DNA from: Gaiella sp. | Lineage (GTDB): Bacteria > Actinomycetota > Thermoleophilia > Gaiellales > Gaiellaceae | Length of the DNA stretch: 64,000 nt | Assembly (NCBI GenBank): GCA_027493885.1 | Contig: JAOSJZ010000001.1 | Coordinates: 248,001 to 312,000 of the forward strand | Direction: 5' to 3' | In this document: positions 9,868 to 19,832 of the stretch, in pieces | Position numbering within the stretch: the stretch's first letter is position 1 | How the letters are laid out: each line of letters opens with the position of its first letter | Notes under the pieces: generated by a model | Told to the model about the DNA's origin: nothing | Databases searched by the model: none | Seen by the model: the letters and a program-made list of their open reading frames with translations, nothing else | Position numbers and translations under genes: made by a program

Positions 9868-11020
9868 GACCGCGGCAGCCCGAGGATAGAAGTGGCAATG
9901 ATGTTCCGCTGTATCTCTCCAGTGCCACCGTAGATTGACGCGGTCCGGCAGAAGAAGTAGTCGTTCAGCCAGCGCTCGCGATCGAGGCAGTTCGGTCGCG
10001 CGACTGTCGCGAACGGTCCGAGCAGGTCGAGCGCGAACCCGAGAACCTCGTGCTCCACGTTCGCGAGCAGGACCTTGTCGACCGAGCTTTCCGCGGGCGC
10101 ATCGCCGCTCGCCGCTCGCTCGGCGGTGCGGTATCCCTGGGCGGCCATCATCTCGACCATCACCTCGCAGCGTCCGAGGCGTCGGCGCCAGACCGGATCA
10201 TCCAGCAACGGCCGACCGCCACGCTGTGTCGCCGCTGCCTGGGCCGTCAGCTCGTCGAGCGCGACGCGCATCTCCGTTTGCCGCCGCAGCGTGTAGATGC
10301 CTCGCTCATGGACGAGGGTGGCGAGCGCCATGCGCCAGCCGTCGTTGAGTCCGCCGATTATCGAGTCCCGGGGATTCGAACATTGTCGAAGAACACCTCT
10401 CCGAACTCCGAGGCACCGTTGATCTGGAGCACGGGACGCACGGTGATTCCGGGCGCGTCCATGGGCGTCAGGAGGTAGCTGATCCCCTTGTGTCTCGGCG
10501 CGTCCGCGTCCGTACGGGCAAGTACCGCGCACCAGTGAGCATGCTTGGCCATGCTCGTCCAGACCTTCTGTCCATTGACGACGAGCGCGTCGCCGTCGAG
10601 TACCGCGGTCGTGCGCAGCGAGGCGAGGTCGGAGCCGGCATCCGGCTCCGAGAAAGCCTGACACCAGATCTCGTCTCCTGCGAGGAGTGGCCTGACGAAG
10701 CGCTGCTTCTGTTCGTCCGACCCGTGTTCGACGATCGTCGGGCCGATCACGTCGAGCCCTACGAGGCCCGCTGGGAGCGGTGCCTTCGCGAGCGCCAACT
10801 CCTGATACACGGCTATCTGATCGGCTGGGTCGCCTCCGTGGCCGCCGTACTCGACCGGCCAGCCGAGGCCGAGCCACCCTGCTTGCCAGAGTTGACGCTG
10901 CCAGGCCCGGAGAGCCTCGTGTCTCTCCTGTGGGTCACTGGGCTGCTTGCCCGGGCTGTTGGCCGTGAGCCACTTCCGCAAAGCGATGCGGATCGAGGCC
11001 GATCTCGACGTGGCGGCCAT
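9864..11020 (-). CDS. Acyl-CoA dehydrogenase, frameshifted
   Basis: Frame A ...WCQAFSEPDAGSDLASLRTTA...FFDNVRIP, frame B RDSIIGGLNDGWRMALATLVHERG...YGGTGEIQRNIIA; break at the G4 run 10370-10373. Confidence 0.82.
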
Positions 11021-12471
11021 CAGCGCTTGTCCCTGGGGCGGCGATCCTCGAAGCGTCGCAGCTTCGCCTCGACACCGAGGCCCGTCAAACGGGCCAGCTC
11101 GTCTGCTGGGAGCGGCTCGACCTTAACGGCGACCATCAACCGGCTCCGTAGCGCATGCTCGATGCGCTCCGTGGCCGCGGCCGGATCGGCGTCGTCGTGG
11201 AGATCGACGAAGCACGTCATCGAGTCACGATTCTCGTGGCGCTCCGCGATGACGAAGTACTCCCCCGTCGTCGCCGCGTCCTCTGTCGCGACGGCGCCGA
11301 TCGCCTCGGGCCAGACGTTGACTCCGCGCAGCTTGACCATCGTGTCGCTCCGTCCGAGCATGTGGTCCATGGTGCGGGGGAGTCCCTCGACGGGCGGGTA
11401 GAGGCGCGACAGATCCTTGATGTTGTAACGGATCTGCGGCGATCCGGTCTTGTAGAGGCAGGTCACGACCAGATCACCCATCTCGCCGTCCGGCAGTGGC
11501 GCACCCGTTTCCGTGTCCACCACCTCCACGATGAAGGCGTCCTCGAAGACATAGAGGCCGCCGCCCGGCTTCACCTCGGCCGAGACGTACTGGACCTCGT
11601 GGAACCCGTATGCGTCGAGCGCCGGAACGCCCCAGGCCTCCATCACGGCCTCGGCGCTGCCGGTGCTGGCGAGCGCCTTCACGTGGAAGTCCTCGCGGGG
11701 GTCGTAGCCGAGCTCGCGCGCCTTGGCGGCCAGGTGCACGAGATAGTCGCCAAACGCGATCACGGCGTCGACCTTGTAGTCGCGCATGATCTCCAGTTGC
11801 TTCTCTGTGCTCGTGACGTTGCCGGTGGACGCGGTGACCGGTAGGCAGCCGAGCCAGCGCGCGCACGCCTCGTCCTGGATCCAGGCTGCGTTGTGGAGCG
11901 AGAACGCGAAGTTGTTGATCACGGTGTACCCAGGCCGCAGTCCCTGGAGCCACAGAGCTCGAGCGCTGATGATCCCACCGACTTCGCGGTCCCACGGCGT
12001 GTACAGCGTTGGCCGCGAGCGACCGGTCGTGCCGCCGCTGAAGAAGATGCGTGCCGGGACGCTCCCGGCGACCTCGTCCCAGTCGAATCCCTGGTAGTCC
12101 CCGAAGGGCGGGCGCCGCTCGATGCTGTCCCGGATGTCGTAGACCGTGTACTGGGGGATACGAGTCATGTCCTCCAGCGACTTCAGGTCGTCCGGGTGGA
12201 AGCCGTGCTCCTCCCAGTGGCGGCGGTAGAAGGGAACGGTGTCCCAGGCCCGAGCGACCTGCGCCTGCAGCCGGGTGAGTTGGACCGCGGCGATCTGCTC
12301 GCGTGACCAGCGGAACGTTGAGGCGAAGTAGGCCGGCGGCGGGGGGTACTCCTCGACCAGCCGCTTCCAGTCGACGCTGTCGTACCAGTGGGGAGCAGAG
12401 ATCCCGCTCCTGGCCGCAGCCTCGGCGATCTCCGTCGCGATCTGTTGATCCGTCTGCGTCTCTGTGTTCAC
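11020..12471 (-). CDS. Phenylacetate-CoA ligase (PaaK)-like adenylate-forming enzyme
   Basis: VPFYRRHWEEHG, FFSGGTTGRSRPTLYT, LGRSDTMVKLRGVNVWPEAI. Confidence 0.85.
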   Translation of the reverse strand: MNTETQTDQQIATEIAEAAARSGISAPHWYDSVDWKRLVEEYPPPPAYFASTFRWSREQIAAVQLTRLQAQVARAWDTVPFYRRHWEEHGFHPDDLKSLEDMTRIPQYTVYDIRDSIERRPPFGDYQGFDWDEVAGSVPARIFFSGGTTGRSRPTLYTPWDREVGGIISARALWLQGLRPGYTVINNFAFSLHNAAWIQDEACARWLGCLPVTASTGNVTSTEKQLEIMRDYKVDAVIAFGDYLVHLAAKARELGYDPREDFHVKALASTGSAEAVMEAWGVPALDAYGFHEVQYVSAEVKPGGGLYVFEDAFIVEVVDTETGAPLPDGEMGDLVVTCLYKTGSPQIRYNIKDLSRLYPPVEGLPRTMDHMLGRSDTMVKLRGVNVWPEAIGAVATEDAATTGEYFVIAERHENRDSMTCFVDLHDDADPAAATERIEHALRSRLMVAVKVEPLPADELARLTGLGVEAKLRRFEDRRPRDKR

Positions 12472-12598
12472 TCTTGTCTACCTCCGGCCCCGTGTCGGCC
12501 GGTGAGGCCGGCGATAGCTGCAGTCTTGGCCAATGGACTCTGAGATGGTGCCGGGCACCGGCGTTCTCGGTTCGCGGTTGCCTCCCGGCCGGGTCACG

Positions 12599-13471
12599 TC
12601 ACTCGGAGATGCGGTTGCCGTCGGCGTCGTAGCGGAACCAGCCTTCACTGGTCTTTCGGCCGAGACGGCCGGCGGCGATCATGTTCACGAGCGCTACCGT
12701 CGGGCGGAAGCGATCGCCGAAGGCTGCGTCCAGGGAGCGCAGCACGTGGTAGCCGGTATCCAGCCCGTTGAAGTCGTTGAGCTCCAGCGGGCCCATCGGG
12801 AGGTTGTAGGCGAGCTTCATCGCCTTGTCGATGTCCTCGGCGGTGGCGACGCCTTCCTCGAGGATGCGAAGGCACTCCACCCGCATTGCGGCGTACGCCC
12901 GAGTCGTGATGAACCCTGGGCTATCCTTCTGGCACACGACAACGTCCTTGCCGAGGCTTGACGCGAACGAGCGGGCGCGTTCGACTGTGTTGTCGCTCGT
13001 CGTCAGGCCGCGCACGAGCTCTACCAGCCGCATGATCACGGGAGGGTTGAAGAAGTGCGTCCCGATCAGGCGTTTCGCCTCATCCCCGAGATGCTGACCA
13101 ATCGTCGTGATGCTCAGCTGTGACGTGTTCGTACCGAGCAAGGCGGTGCGTGGGGCAGCGTCGACCACCTCTGCCAGGACCTGCTGCTTGACCTCGAGAA
13201 TCTCTGGCACTGCCTCGACCACGATCGTCGCTTCACCGACTGCTGAGACAAGATCCGTCGTCAGCTCCAATCGGTCATGCGTCGAGCGCACATCCGCCTC
13301 GGTCAGGCGTCCGGACTTCACGAAACGGGTCAGGCTGACGTCGATCGCATGTCGCGCGCGTGTGAGCTCGGCTTCGCCGACATCGACGAGGGTGACGCGG
13401 TAGCCGTTCATCGCGGCGAGCTGCGCGATGCCGCTACCCATGATCCCGCTTCCGATCACTGCGACGTTCAT
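12599..13471 (-). CDS. 3-hydroxyacyl-CoA dehydrogenase (3-hydroxybutyryl-CoA dehydrogenase type)
   Basis: MNVAVIGSGIMGSGIAQLAAMNGY, GTHFFNPPVIMRLVELV, GFITTRAYAAM. Confidence 0.9.
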   Translation of the reverse strand: MNVAVIGSGIMGSGIAQLAAMNGYRVTLVDVGEAELTRARHAIDVSLTRFVKSGRLTEADVRSTHDRLELTTDLVSAVGEATIVVEAVPEILEVKQQVLAEVVDAAPRTALLGTNTSQLSITTIGQHLGDEAKRLIGTHFFNPPVIMRLVELVRGLTTSDNTVERARSFASSLGKDVVVCQKDSPGFITTRAYAAMRVECLRILEEGVATAEDIDKAMKLAYNLPMGPLELNDFNGLDTGYHVLRSLDAAFGDRFRPTVALVNMIAAGRLGRKTSEGWFRYDADGNRISE

Positions 13472-13588
13472 CGACGTCCCTCCGTACCCTCGTCCCGCGA
13501 CTGCTCTGTTGCGCAGCTCCTGTCCATCAGCCTATCAATCGTTGTGTGTTCGTACCATAGTTGATCAGAATGTGCAATGATCCGTCCC

Positions 13589-14404
13589 ATGACTTCTACC
13601 ACTGCAGATTTCTGGAGGGTGACCCAGGCCACGGCGGACGGTTTCTGCGTCGTCGAGTTCAAGCGACCGCCAGTGAACGCCCTCTCGCCGGAGGCCCTCA
13701 TGGAGCTCTCGGGCCTCGTCCGGGAGCTCGACGACGACGAGAACGTGCGCGCGATCGTCTTCACGAGCGCCCACCCGTCGATCTTCATGGCCGGCGCCGA
13801 CCTCAAGCACATGCAGAGCGTCGGCTTCACGGACGCCCGTGTCTCCGAGCGCGTCGACCGTGTCCACGGTGTCTACGCGCGCCTGCAGAAGCTGTCGAAG
13901 CCGACCATCGGCGCCCTTGAGGGACATGCCCTGGGCGGTGGCTGCGAGTTCGCGCTTTCGCTCGACTTTCGCTTCATGACACGCGGCTTTGCCGGGATCG
14001 GCCTCCCCGAGGTAACACTGGGGTTGATACCGGCTGCTGGAGGGACGCAACGCCTGGCGCGGCTCGTTGGCCGCACATGTGCTGCGGACATGTTGATGCT
14101 CGGGCGGCGGCTCGATGCGGACGAGGCGGAGGGAATCGGTCTCGTCACGGCGAGCGACGACGCGCGCGCCAGCGCGCTCGCGTACGCCGAGCAGCTTGCG
14201 GCCATGCCGGCGAGCTCGCTGCGCGCGATCAAGCTTTGCCTCAACGAGGGCTACGATGGCGACCTGCATCGAGGCTTGGCCGTCGAGCGGACCGCCGCGA
14301 TGCAGGCGTTCACGTCACCTGAGGCCGCAGAGGGAGTCTCCGCTTTCCTGGACAAGCGCACGCCGCGTTTCCACACCCTACGCCAGGAAGAGATCAACGT
14401 ATGA
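13589..14404 (+). CDS. Enoyl-CoA hydratase/isomerase family protein
   Basis: FKRPPVNALSPEAL, MAGADLKHM, GHALGGGCEFALSLDFR; alternative start 13577. Confidence 0.88.
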   Translation: MTSTTADFWRVTQATADGFCVVEFKRPPVNALSPEALMELSGLVRELDDDENVRAIVFTSAHPSIFMAGADLKHMQSVGFTDARVSERVDRVHGVYARLQKLSKPTIGALEGHALGGGCEFALSLDFRFMTRGFAGIGLPEVTLGLIPAAGGTQRLARLVGRTCAADMLMLGRRLDADEAEGIGLVTASDDARASALAYAEQLAAMPASSLRAIKLCLNEGYDGDLHRGLAVERTAAMQAFTSPEAAEGVSAFLDKRTPRFHTLRQEEINV

Positions 14405-15582
14405 GCGCTACCCGGACGACCCCCGAGCACTACCTGTTCACGGAGGAGCACGAGCTGCTTCGCGCGTCCGTCGCCGCCTGGGCGCGTGAGCGCGTGCAGC
14501 CGCACATCGCCGAGTGGGAGGCGGCGCGAGAGTTCCCACGAGAGATCTTCGAGGAGCTGGGCGGCCTCGGCTACCTCGGCGCGCAGTACCCTGAGGAGTA
14601 CGGCGGGCAGGGCTCCGATCTTGCCGCCAACATCGTGTTGATCGAGGAGCTCTCTCGCATCGGCGCGGAGTCGGTGAGCATGGCAATCGGCGTGCACACG
14701 GCGATGGCGACGCCACCCATCCTCAAGTTCGGCACTCCGCAGCAGCGCCAGCACTACCTCCCCGATCTGCTTGCCGGGCGGAAGATCGCGGCACTCGGGA
14801 TCTCCGAGCCCGACGCCGGTTCGGACGTTTCGGCAATCCGGACCCGTGCAACTCGGGCAGATGGAGGCTGGGTGCTGAACGGCAGCAAGACGTTCATCAC
14901 GAACGGCTCCCGCGCCGACGTCGTGCTCGTCGTGGCGCGAACGTCGCCGGAGAACGCCGGCAAGCCGTCATTCAGCCTCTTCCTCGTCGACACGGCGCAA
15001 CCGGGGTTCGTCCGCGGCAGGACGCTCGAGAAGCTCGGTCGGCACGCGGTCGACACGGCCGAGCTCACCTTCGAGAACATCGAGCTGCCCGAGGACGCGT
15101 TGCTCGGCGAGGAAGGCAAGGGGTTCGGTCAGATCATGTGGGAGCTCGACGCGGAGCGTATCGTCGCGGCCGCGGCCGCGGTCGCGTTGGGCTTCTATGC
15201 CTTCGATCTGGCCGTCGAGTACATCAGAAACAGGCATCAGTTCGGGAGATCGATCGCCGACTTCCAAGCGATCCGCCACGAGCTTGCGACTCGGGTCGCG
15301 ATGCTGACCGCTGCGCGTGAGCTCGTTCATTCGACCGCGCGTCGATTCCAGCTGGGCGAGGAGCGGATGCCCGAGATCGCGATGGCAAAGCTCGTGGCAG
15401 CGAACGCCCTGACCGAAATGGCCGACTACGCCCTCCAGGTGCACGGCGGCTACGGCTACATGGCCGAGTATCCGATCGGGCGTGTGTGGATCGACGCGCG
15501 GTTGAGACGGATCTCGGCCGGTACCGACGAGATTCAGCGCGAGATCATTGCACGCCACCTGATCGGAAAGACCGCGCGGTAA
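14401..15582 (+). CDS. Acyl-CoA dehydrogenase
   Basis: LGISEPDAGSDVSAIRTRA, NRHQFGRSIADFQAIRH, YALQVHGGYGYMAEYPIGRVWIDARL; 4-bp overlap with upstream ECH. Confidence 0.92.
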   Translation: MSATRTTPEHYLFTEEHELLRASVAAWARERVQPHIAEWEAAREFPREIFEELGGLGYLGAQYPEEYGGQGSDLAANIVLIEELSRIGAESVSMAIGVHTAMATPPILKFGTPQQRQHYLPDLLAGRKIAALGISEPDAGSDVSAIRTRATRADGGWVLNGSKTFITNGSRADVVLVVARTSPENAGKPSFSLFLVDTAQPGFVRGRTLEKLGRHAVDTAELTFENIELPEDALLGEEGKGFGQIMWELDAERIVAAAAAVALGFYAFDLAVEYIRNRHQFGRSIADFQAIRHELATRVAMLTAARELVHSTARRFQLGEERMPEIAMAKLVAANALTEMADYALQVHGGYGYMAEYPIGRVWIDARLRRISAGTDEIQREIIARHLIGKTAR

Positions 15583-15597
15583 CGGGGGAACTCGGCG

Positions 15598-16410
15598 ATG
15601 GGCGCCTCCGACGGGATCGCGTACTCGAAGGCGCAGGGCGTCGCGACGATCGTCTTCGATCGGCCCGAGCGGCGCAACGCCGTGACCCTGGAGATGCAGC
15701 AGGCGTACTTCTCGCGCCTGCTCGAAGCAGACTCCGATCCCGAGGTTCGGATCATCGTCGTCACCGGAGCAGGCGATGCATTCTGTGCCGGGGCCGACTT
15801 CAACCGCCTCGATACGCTCGTATCCGACCCACGAGCGCGGGCTGCGAGCACCCAGGAGGCGCTCCCGCGCTACCTGCCCCTGACATTGTCGCGGCCGGTC
15901 ATCGCCGCCGTCAATGGTCCCGCTGTCGGGCTCGGCTTCGTGTACGCCGTCTTCACCGACGTCCGCTTCGCAGCGACCAGTGCCGTGTTTTCGGCCCCCT
16001 TCGCCAGACTCGGCCTCGTCGCCGAGTTCGGACTCAGCTGGTTCCTGCCGAGGCTGATCGGGTTGGGCAATGCATCCGATCTGCTGCTCTCGGGGCGGAC
16101 GATCGACGCAGCGGAGGCCGCGAGGATGGGGCTCGTACAGCGTGTGGTCGGGAATGACGAGTTGCTCGAGACGGCCACGAGCTATGCGCGCGAGATTGCA
16201 GGCCGTTGCTCGCCGCGATCGCTCGCGATCATCCGCGAGCAGATCTTCCACGACTTCGAGGACGGCTTTCGCCCGGCGTTCGAGCGCTCGCTCTCGTACA
16301 TGGGGCATGCGCTGGAGGAACCTGACGTCGTCGAAGGCATACGGGCGCTCCGTGAGCGGCGTCCTCCTGCCTTCTCTCCGTACGTCCCCGAGCGCGTGGC
16401 GCGCGACTAG
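15598..16410 (+). CDS. Enoyl-CoA hydratase/isomerase family protein
   Basis: FDRPERRNAVTLEM, VTGAGDAFCAGADF, AVNGPAVGLGFVYAVFTDVRFA. Confidence 0.9.
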   Translation: MGASDGIAYSKAQGVATIVFDRPERRNAVTLEMQQAYFSRLLEADSDPEVRIIVVTGAGDAFCAGADFNRLDTLVSDPRARAASTQEALPRYLPLTLSRPVIAAVNGPAVGLGFVYAVFTDVRFAATSAVFSAPFARLGLVAEFGLSWFLPRLIGLGNASDLLLSGRTIDAAEAARMGLVQRVVGNDELLETATSYAREIAGRCSPRSLAIIREQIFHDFEDGFRPAFERSLSYMGHALEEPDVVEGIRALRERRPPAFSPYVPERVARD

Positions 16411-17250
16411 GCTCCTGCGTCAACCTCAGCCCGGGTTCGGCCCTGCGTCGATGGCCACGTTGGCGCGCGCTTCTCGCGCGTTGCCGCCACGCCCTCCACG
16501 ATGTCGTCGTGCACCCAGCTGAGGCCTTCGAGTGAGATCGCGAGCGGCATCCCCTCGCCGACGGCGCCCAGCAGTTGCGCATTTACCGCCAGCTTCGTGC
16601 CCGCGATCGCCTCCCGCGGGCCGAGCGCCAGCTCATTGGCGATCTCCTGCGCCCGCACCTGAACCTCGTCGTCAGCGACGACGTGGTTGACGAGGCCGAG
16701 GTCGTAGGCTCGATTCGCGTCGATTCGGGTCCCGAGCATGAGGAACTCCTTCGCCCGGGAGGGGGCCGACGAGGAGCGGCCACATGATCGTGCCGCCGTC
16801 GCCGGCGACCAGGCCGACCTGGGTGTGAGGGTCGGCAAGGAAGGCCGACTCCGCCATCACGACGATGTCGGCCAGCAGCGCGATCGTCGCGCCGAGCCCC
16901 ACGGCCGGCCCGTTCACGGCCGCGATCACCGGACAGCGGACCGAGAGAGCCTCGCGGACGAGCCTCACGCTCTCGGCGAGCTGTGCGCGGCGCACGTTCG
17001 CATCGGTGCGGCCGCGTGAGATGTGTTCGAGATCTCCGCCGGCGCAGAACGCGCGGCCGGCCCCCGTGATCACCACCGCACCAAGCTCGTGCGAACCGCA
17101 GAGGGCCGTGTAGAGCGAAACGATCTCACCGTGCAGCGCCCAGTCGACGGCGTTGCGCCGCTCGGGCCGGTTGAGCGTCACGTGGAGGACGTCGTTGTCG
17201 ACCTCCTCGACGAGGATCTGCTCGAACTGTAGTGACCGAATGTCGTCCAT
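16407..17250 (-). CDS. Enoyl-CoA hydratase/isomerase family protein, frameshifted
   Basis: LNRPERRNAVDWAL...ITGAGRAFCAGGDL...AVNGPAVGLGATIALLADIV...LLVGP then SRAKEFLMLGTRIDANRAYDLGLVNHVV in next frame; break at the G5 run 16761-16765. Confidence 0.85.
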
Positions 17251-17251
17251 C

Positions 17252-18409
17252 TCAGATCCTTTGAATGAGCGATGCGGTTCCGATTCCCCCTCCGCAACAC
17301 ATCGTGACCAGACCGATCTCCTTGTCCTCGTCCTCCAGCGCGTGGAGCAGTGTGGTCATCAGACGCGCACCGGTCGCACCGAGCGGATGTCCGAGCGCTA
17401 TCGCGCCTCCCCGGGTGTTCACGCGATCCATGTCCGGCTGGTGCTCTCGCGCCCATGCGAGGACGACTGGGGCGAACGCCTCGTTCACCTCGACGAGGTC
17501 GACGTCGTCGAGCGTCATCTTGTTGCGGGCAAGGATTCTCGCGGTCGCGGGAATCGGCCCGGTAAGCATCGTCTCCGGGTCGACGCCGAGCGAGACCTGG
17601 TCCAGAACCTTGGCGCGCGGCCGGAGGCCGAACGCGTCGGCCTTCTCCGAGCTCATCAGAAGCAGTGCCGCGGCACCATCGGAGATCTGCGACGAGTTCC
17701 CCGCCGTGATGTTTCCCCCGCGGCGGAAGGAGGGCTTCAGCTGAGCAAGGGCCTCGAGGGAGGTGTCCGGGCGGATTCCCTGATCCGTCGTGTGCGTCTC
17801 ACCATCGGCCGTGATCGGGAGAATCTCTCGTTCGAACTTCCCGTCCACGGTCGCCTGCTGCGCAAGACGGTGCGAGCGCAGCGCGAGCTCGTCCATCTCC
17901 TCGCGTGAGATGGACCACCGCTCGGCGATCAGTTCGGCGGCCTCGCCCTGGGAGACCAGCGCATACCGATCGAGCAGCTCTTGCGAGTAGGCACGTCCGA
18001 ACTGCTCCTGGGCTGCGTCGTTCACCTTGAACCCCACATGCCCCATGTGCTCGACGCCTCCAGCGACCACCACCGTGTCCACGCCGGTCTGGATACGTGT
18101 TGCCGCGATGTGGATCGCCTGCTGGGAGGATCCGCAGCGAGTGTCGATCGTGGTCGCGCCCGTCGTGTACGGAAGGCCCGTCCCCAGCCACGCGTTGCGC
18201 GTGATTCCGCTCGACTGCTCGCCGATCTGGTGGACGCAACCGCCGAAGACGTTCTCGACCTCGCGAGCGTCGAGGTCGACGCGACCCAGAACCTCGACGA
18301 AGCACCGTCCGAGCAGCTCAGCCGGATGCACCGTCCGGTAGTACCCCTTCTCAGCGCTGCCACGGCCGACAGGCGTCCGTACGGCTTCGACGATCACAGC
18401 CTCATGCAA
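17252..18409 (-). CDS. Acetyl-CoA acetyltransferase (thiolase)
   Basis: LHEAVIVEAVRTPVGRGSAEKGYY, DTRCGSSQQAIH, GGAIALGHPLGATGAR, CCGGGIG; TTG start proposed (in-frame ATG also at 18466). Confidence 0.88.
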   Translation of the reverse strand: MHEAVIVEAVRTPVGRGSAEKGYYRTVHPAELLGRCFVEVLGRVDLDAREVENVFGGCVHQIGEQSSGITRNAWLGTGLPYTTGATTIDTRCGSSQQAIHIAATRIQTGVDTVVVAGGVEHMGHVGFKVNDAAQEQFGRAYSQELLDRYALVSQGEAAELIAERWSISREEMDELALRSHRLAQQATVDGKFEREILPITADGETHTTDQGIRPDTSLEALAQLKPSFRRGGNITAGNSSQISDGAAALLLMSSEKADAFGLRPRAKVLDQVSLGVDPETMLTGPIPATARILARNKMTLDDVDLVEVNEAFAPVVLAWAREHQPDMDRVNTRGGAIALGHPLGATGARLMTTLLHALEDEDKEIGLVTMCCGGGIGTASLIQRI

Positions 18410-18594
18410 GGTGGAGCCCCCGGAAGATAGACGATAATCAATGACAAACATAATAAACGTTATCATCGATGCATGATTTCTGCACGTCCCTGTCGTGCGT
18501 GGGGGTATTGCGAGCTCAGGTCTCGCCTGCCTCCGGCGGCGGGTCGACGCTCGACGGTGTCAGGGCTTGCCGGGGACGCTCGAGTGGCCGGGCG

Positions 18595-19131
18595 CTATGA
18601 GTACGCGCGGGCGAGGGGGTAGAACAGCTCATCGGGGACGTCCGCTAGCTCTTCCGATTGCACATCTGCGTCCGTCTTTGGGCGGGGTTGTGCCTCGAGG
18701 GCGGCTCGGCGCGAGTCGTCGATGCGGACGATCTCGAGAATGCTCGTCTCCTGGAGCGATCGCAGGAACTGCCGCTCGGCGTTGACGAAGAGCTCGTGGA
18801 ACGCGCAGTAGTCGCCGTTCAGCGACTGGCACGAACGCTCGTGGAGTATGCACCCTTGCGGAGTGTAGTTCCCGTCGATCGCAGTGAGGATGTCGAGCAC
18901 GGAGATCTTCCCGCCCGGCTTCGCGAGCCGATAACCGCCGCGTGGGCCCGGCTGCGCCACAAGGAGTTGTGTACGCACGAGCGCCGCGAGCACCTGCGCC
19001 ATCACGGACGTGGGCACGTTCGTCTTCTCGGCGATGGCTCCGCGGGTGACGCGCGTCCCGGCCGGAGCGCGTGTGATCTCCAGCATTGCGCGCAATGCGT
19101 AGTCGGCAGTTTGGGAAAAGCGTGAGCGCAT
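18595..19131 (-). CDS. Rrf2 family transcriptional regulator with three-cysteine motif
   Basis: MRSRFSQTADYALRAMLEIT...VPTSVMAQVLAALVRTQLLVAQPGPRGGYRLAKP, CILHERSCQSLNGDYC. Confidence 0.88.
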   Translation of the reverse strand: MRSRFSQTADYALRAMLEITRAPAGTRVTRGAIAEKTNVPTSVMAQVLAALVRTQLLVAQPGPRGGYRLAKPGGKISVLDILTAIDGNYTPQGCILHERSCQSLNGDYCAFHELFVNAERQFLRSLQETSILEIVRIDDSRRAALEAQPRPKTDADVQSEELADVPDELFYPLARAYS

Positions 19132-19145
19132 GTCGACGGGAAATG

Positions 19146-19634
19146 CTACACGTCGGTGTCGACGGGCCGGGACGCCGGCTCTCGGCGCTTCAGCATCACG
19201 CGTGCCCGCATGGAGAGGACTGTCTCCTCGCGCTGGTTGATCAGCGTGTAGACAATGGTGATGGTGCCCCGGGCTGGACGGCGGCTCGACTCGCGCGTCT
19301 CGCTGACCTCGAGCCGGCCCCGCAGGACGTCCCGGGGACGCACGGGCGCGAGGAAGCGCATCTCGTCGATGCCCGGCGATCCCTGAGACGCGGCACGTCC
19401 GAGCAGTCCGTCGACCAGGAGGCGTTGCCCGACCGCGAACGTCAGGCAGCCGCTCGCGATGATGCCGCCGAACGGATGCCCTCTCGCGCCCTCCTCGTCG
19501 ACGTGGAAGACTTGCGGGTCGTAGCGCTCGGCAAACTCGAGCATCTCGTCGAGCGTGAACTCGTGCGAGCCGAGCTCGCATGTCTGACCGGGCTCGAAGT
19601 CCTCCCAGTGCAGGAGATCGATGTCGTCTTCCAC
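19146..19634 (-). CDS. MaoC-like (R)-hydratase/dehydratase family protein
   Basis: WEDFEPGQTCELGSHEFTLDEMLEFAERYDPQVFHVDEEGA...FGGIIASG; start approximate. Confidence 0.78.
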   Translation of the reverse strand: MEDDIDLLHWEDFEPGQTCELGSHEFTLDEMLEFAERYDPQVFHVDEEGARGHPFGGIIASGCLTFAVGQRLLVDGLLGRAASQGSPGIDEMRFLAPVRPRDVLRGRLEVSETRESSRRPARGTITIVYTLINQREETVLSMRARVMLKRREPASRPVDTDV

Positions 19635-19750
19635 GTGTGTGACACCTCGCTTCGGGTCGGCGGTCGCAGCCACGGCCGGTTCGCCGACCAGTCGCTGCCG
19701 ACGGCGGGATCGGCATCGAGCGCGGTCGCTCAATTGATTATGCACTGAGT

Positions 19751-19779
19751 ATATGATCGTGTCGACTGGTGTATGATCG
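19751..19779 (+). promoter_or_regulatory. Two -10-like TATGATCG repeats spaced 20 bp in divergent MaoC / CoA-transferase intergenic region
   Basis: ATATGATCG at 19751-19759 and GTATGATCG at 19771-19779. Confidence 0.4.
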
Positions 19780-19832
19780 CCGGAATAAGAGCGATAGGAC
19801 GCCCATGCACAGCACACGCTAGGAGCATGCCG

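Noticed and set aside
10960-11020. Additional frameshift at the N-terminus of the acyl-CoA dehydrogenase (alternative frame reads RHVEIGLDPHRFAEV)
   Set aside because: The alternative frame looks ACAD-like, but there is no start codon or homology evidence sufficient to claim it.
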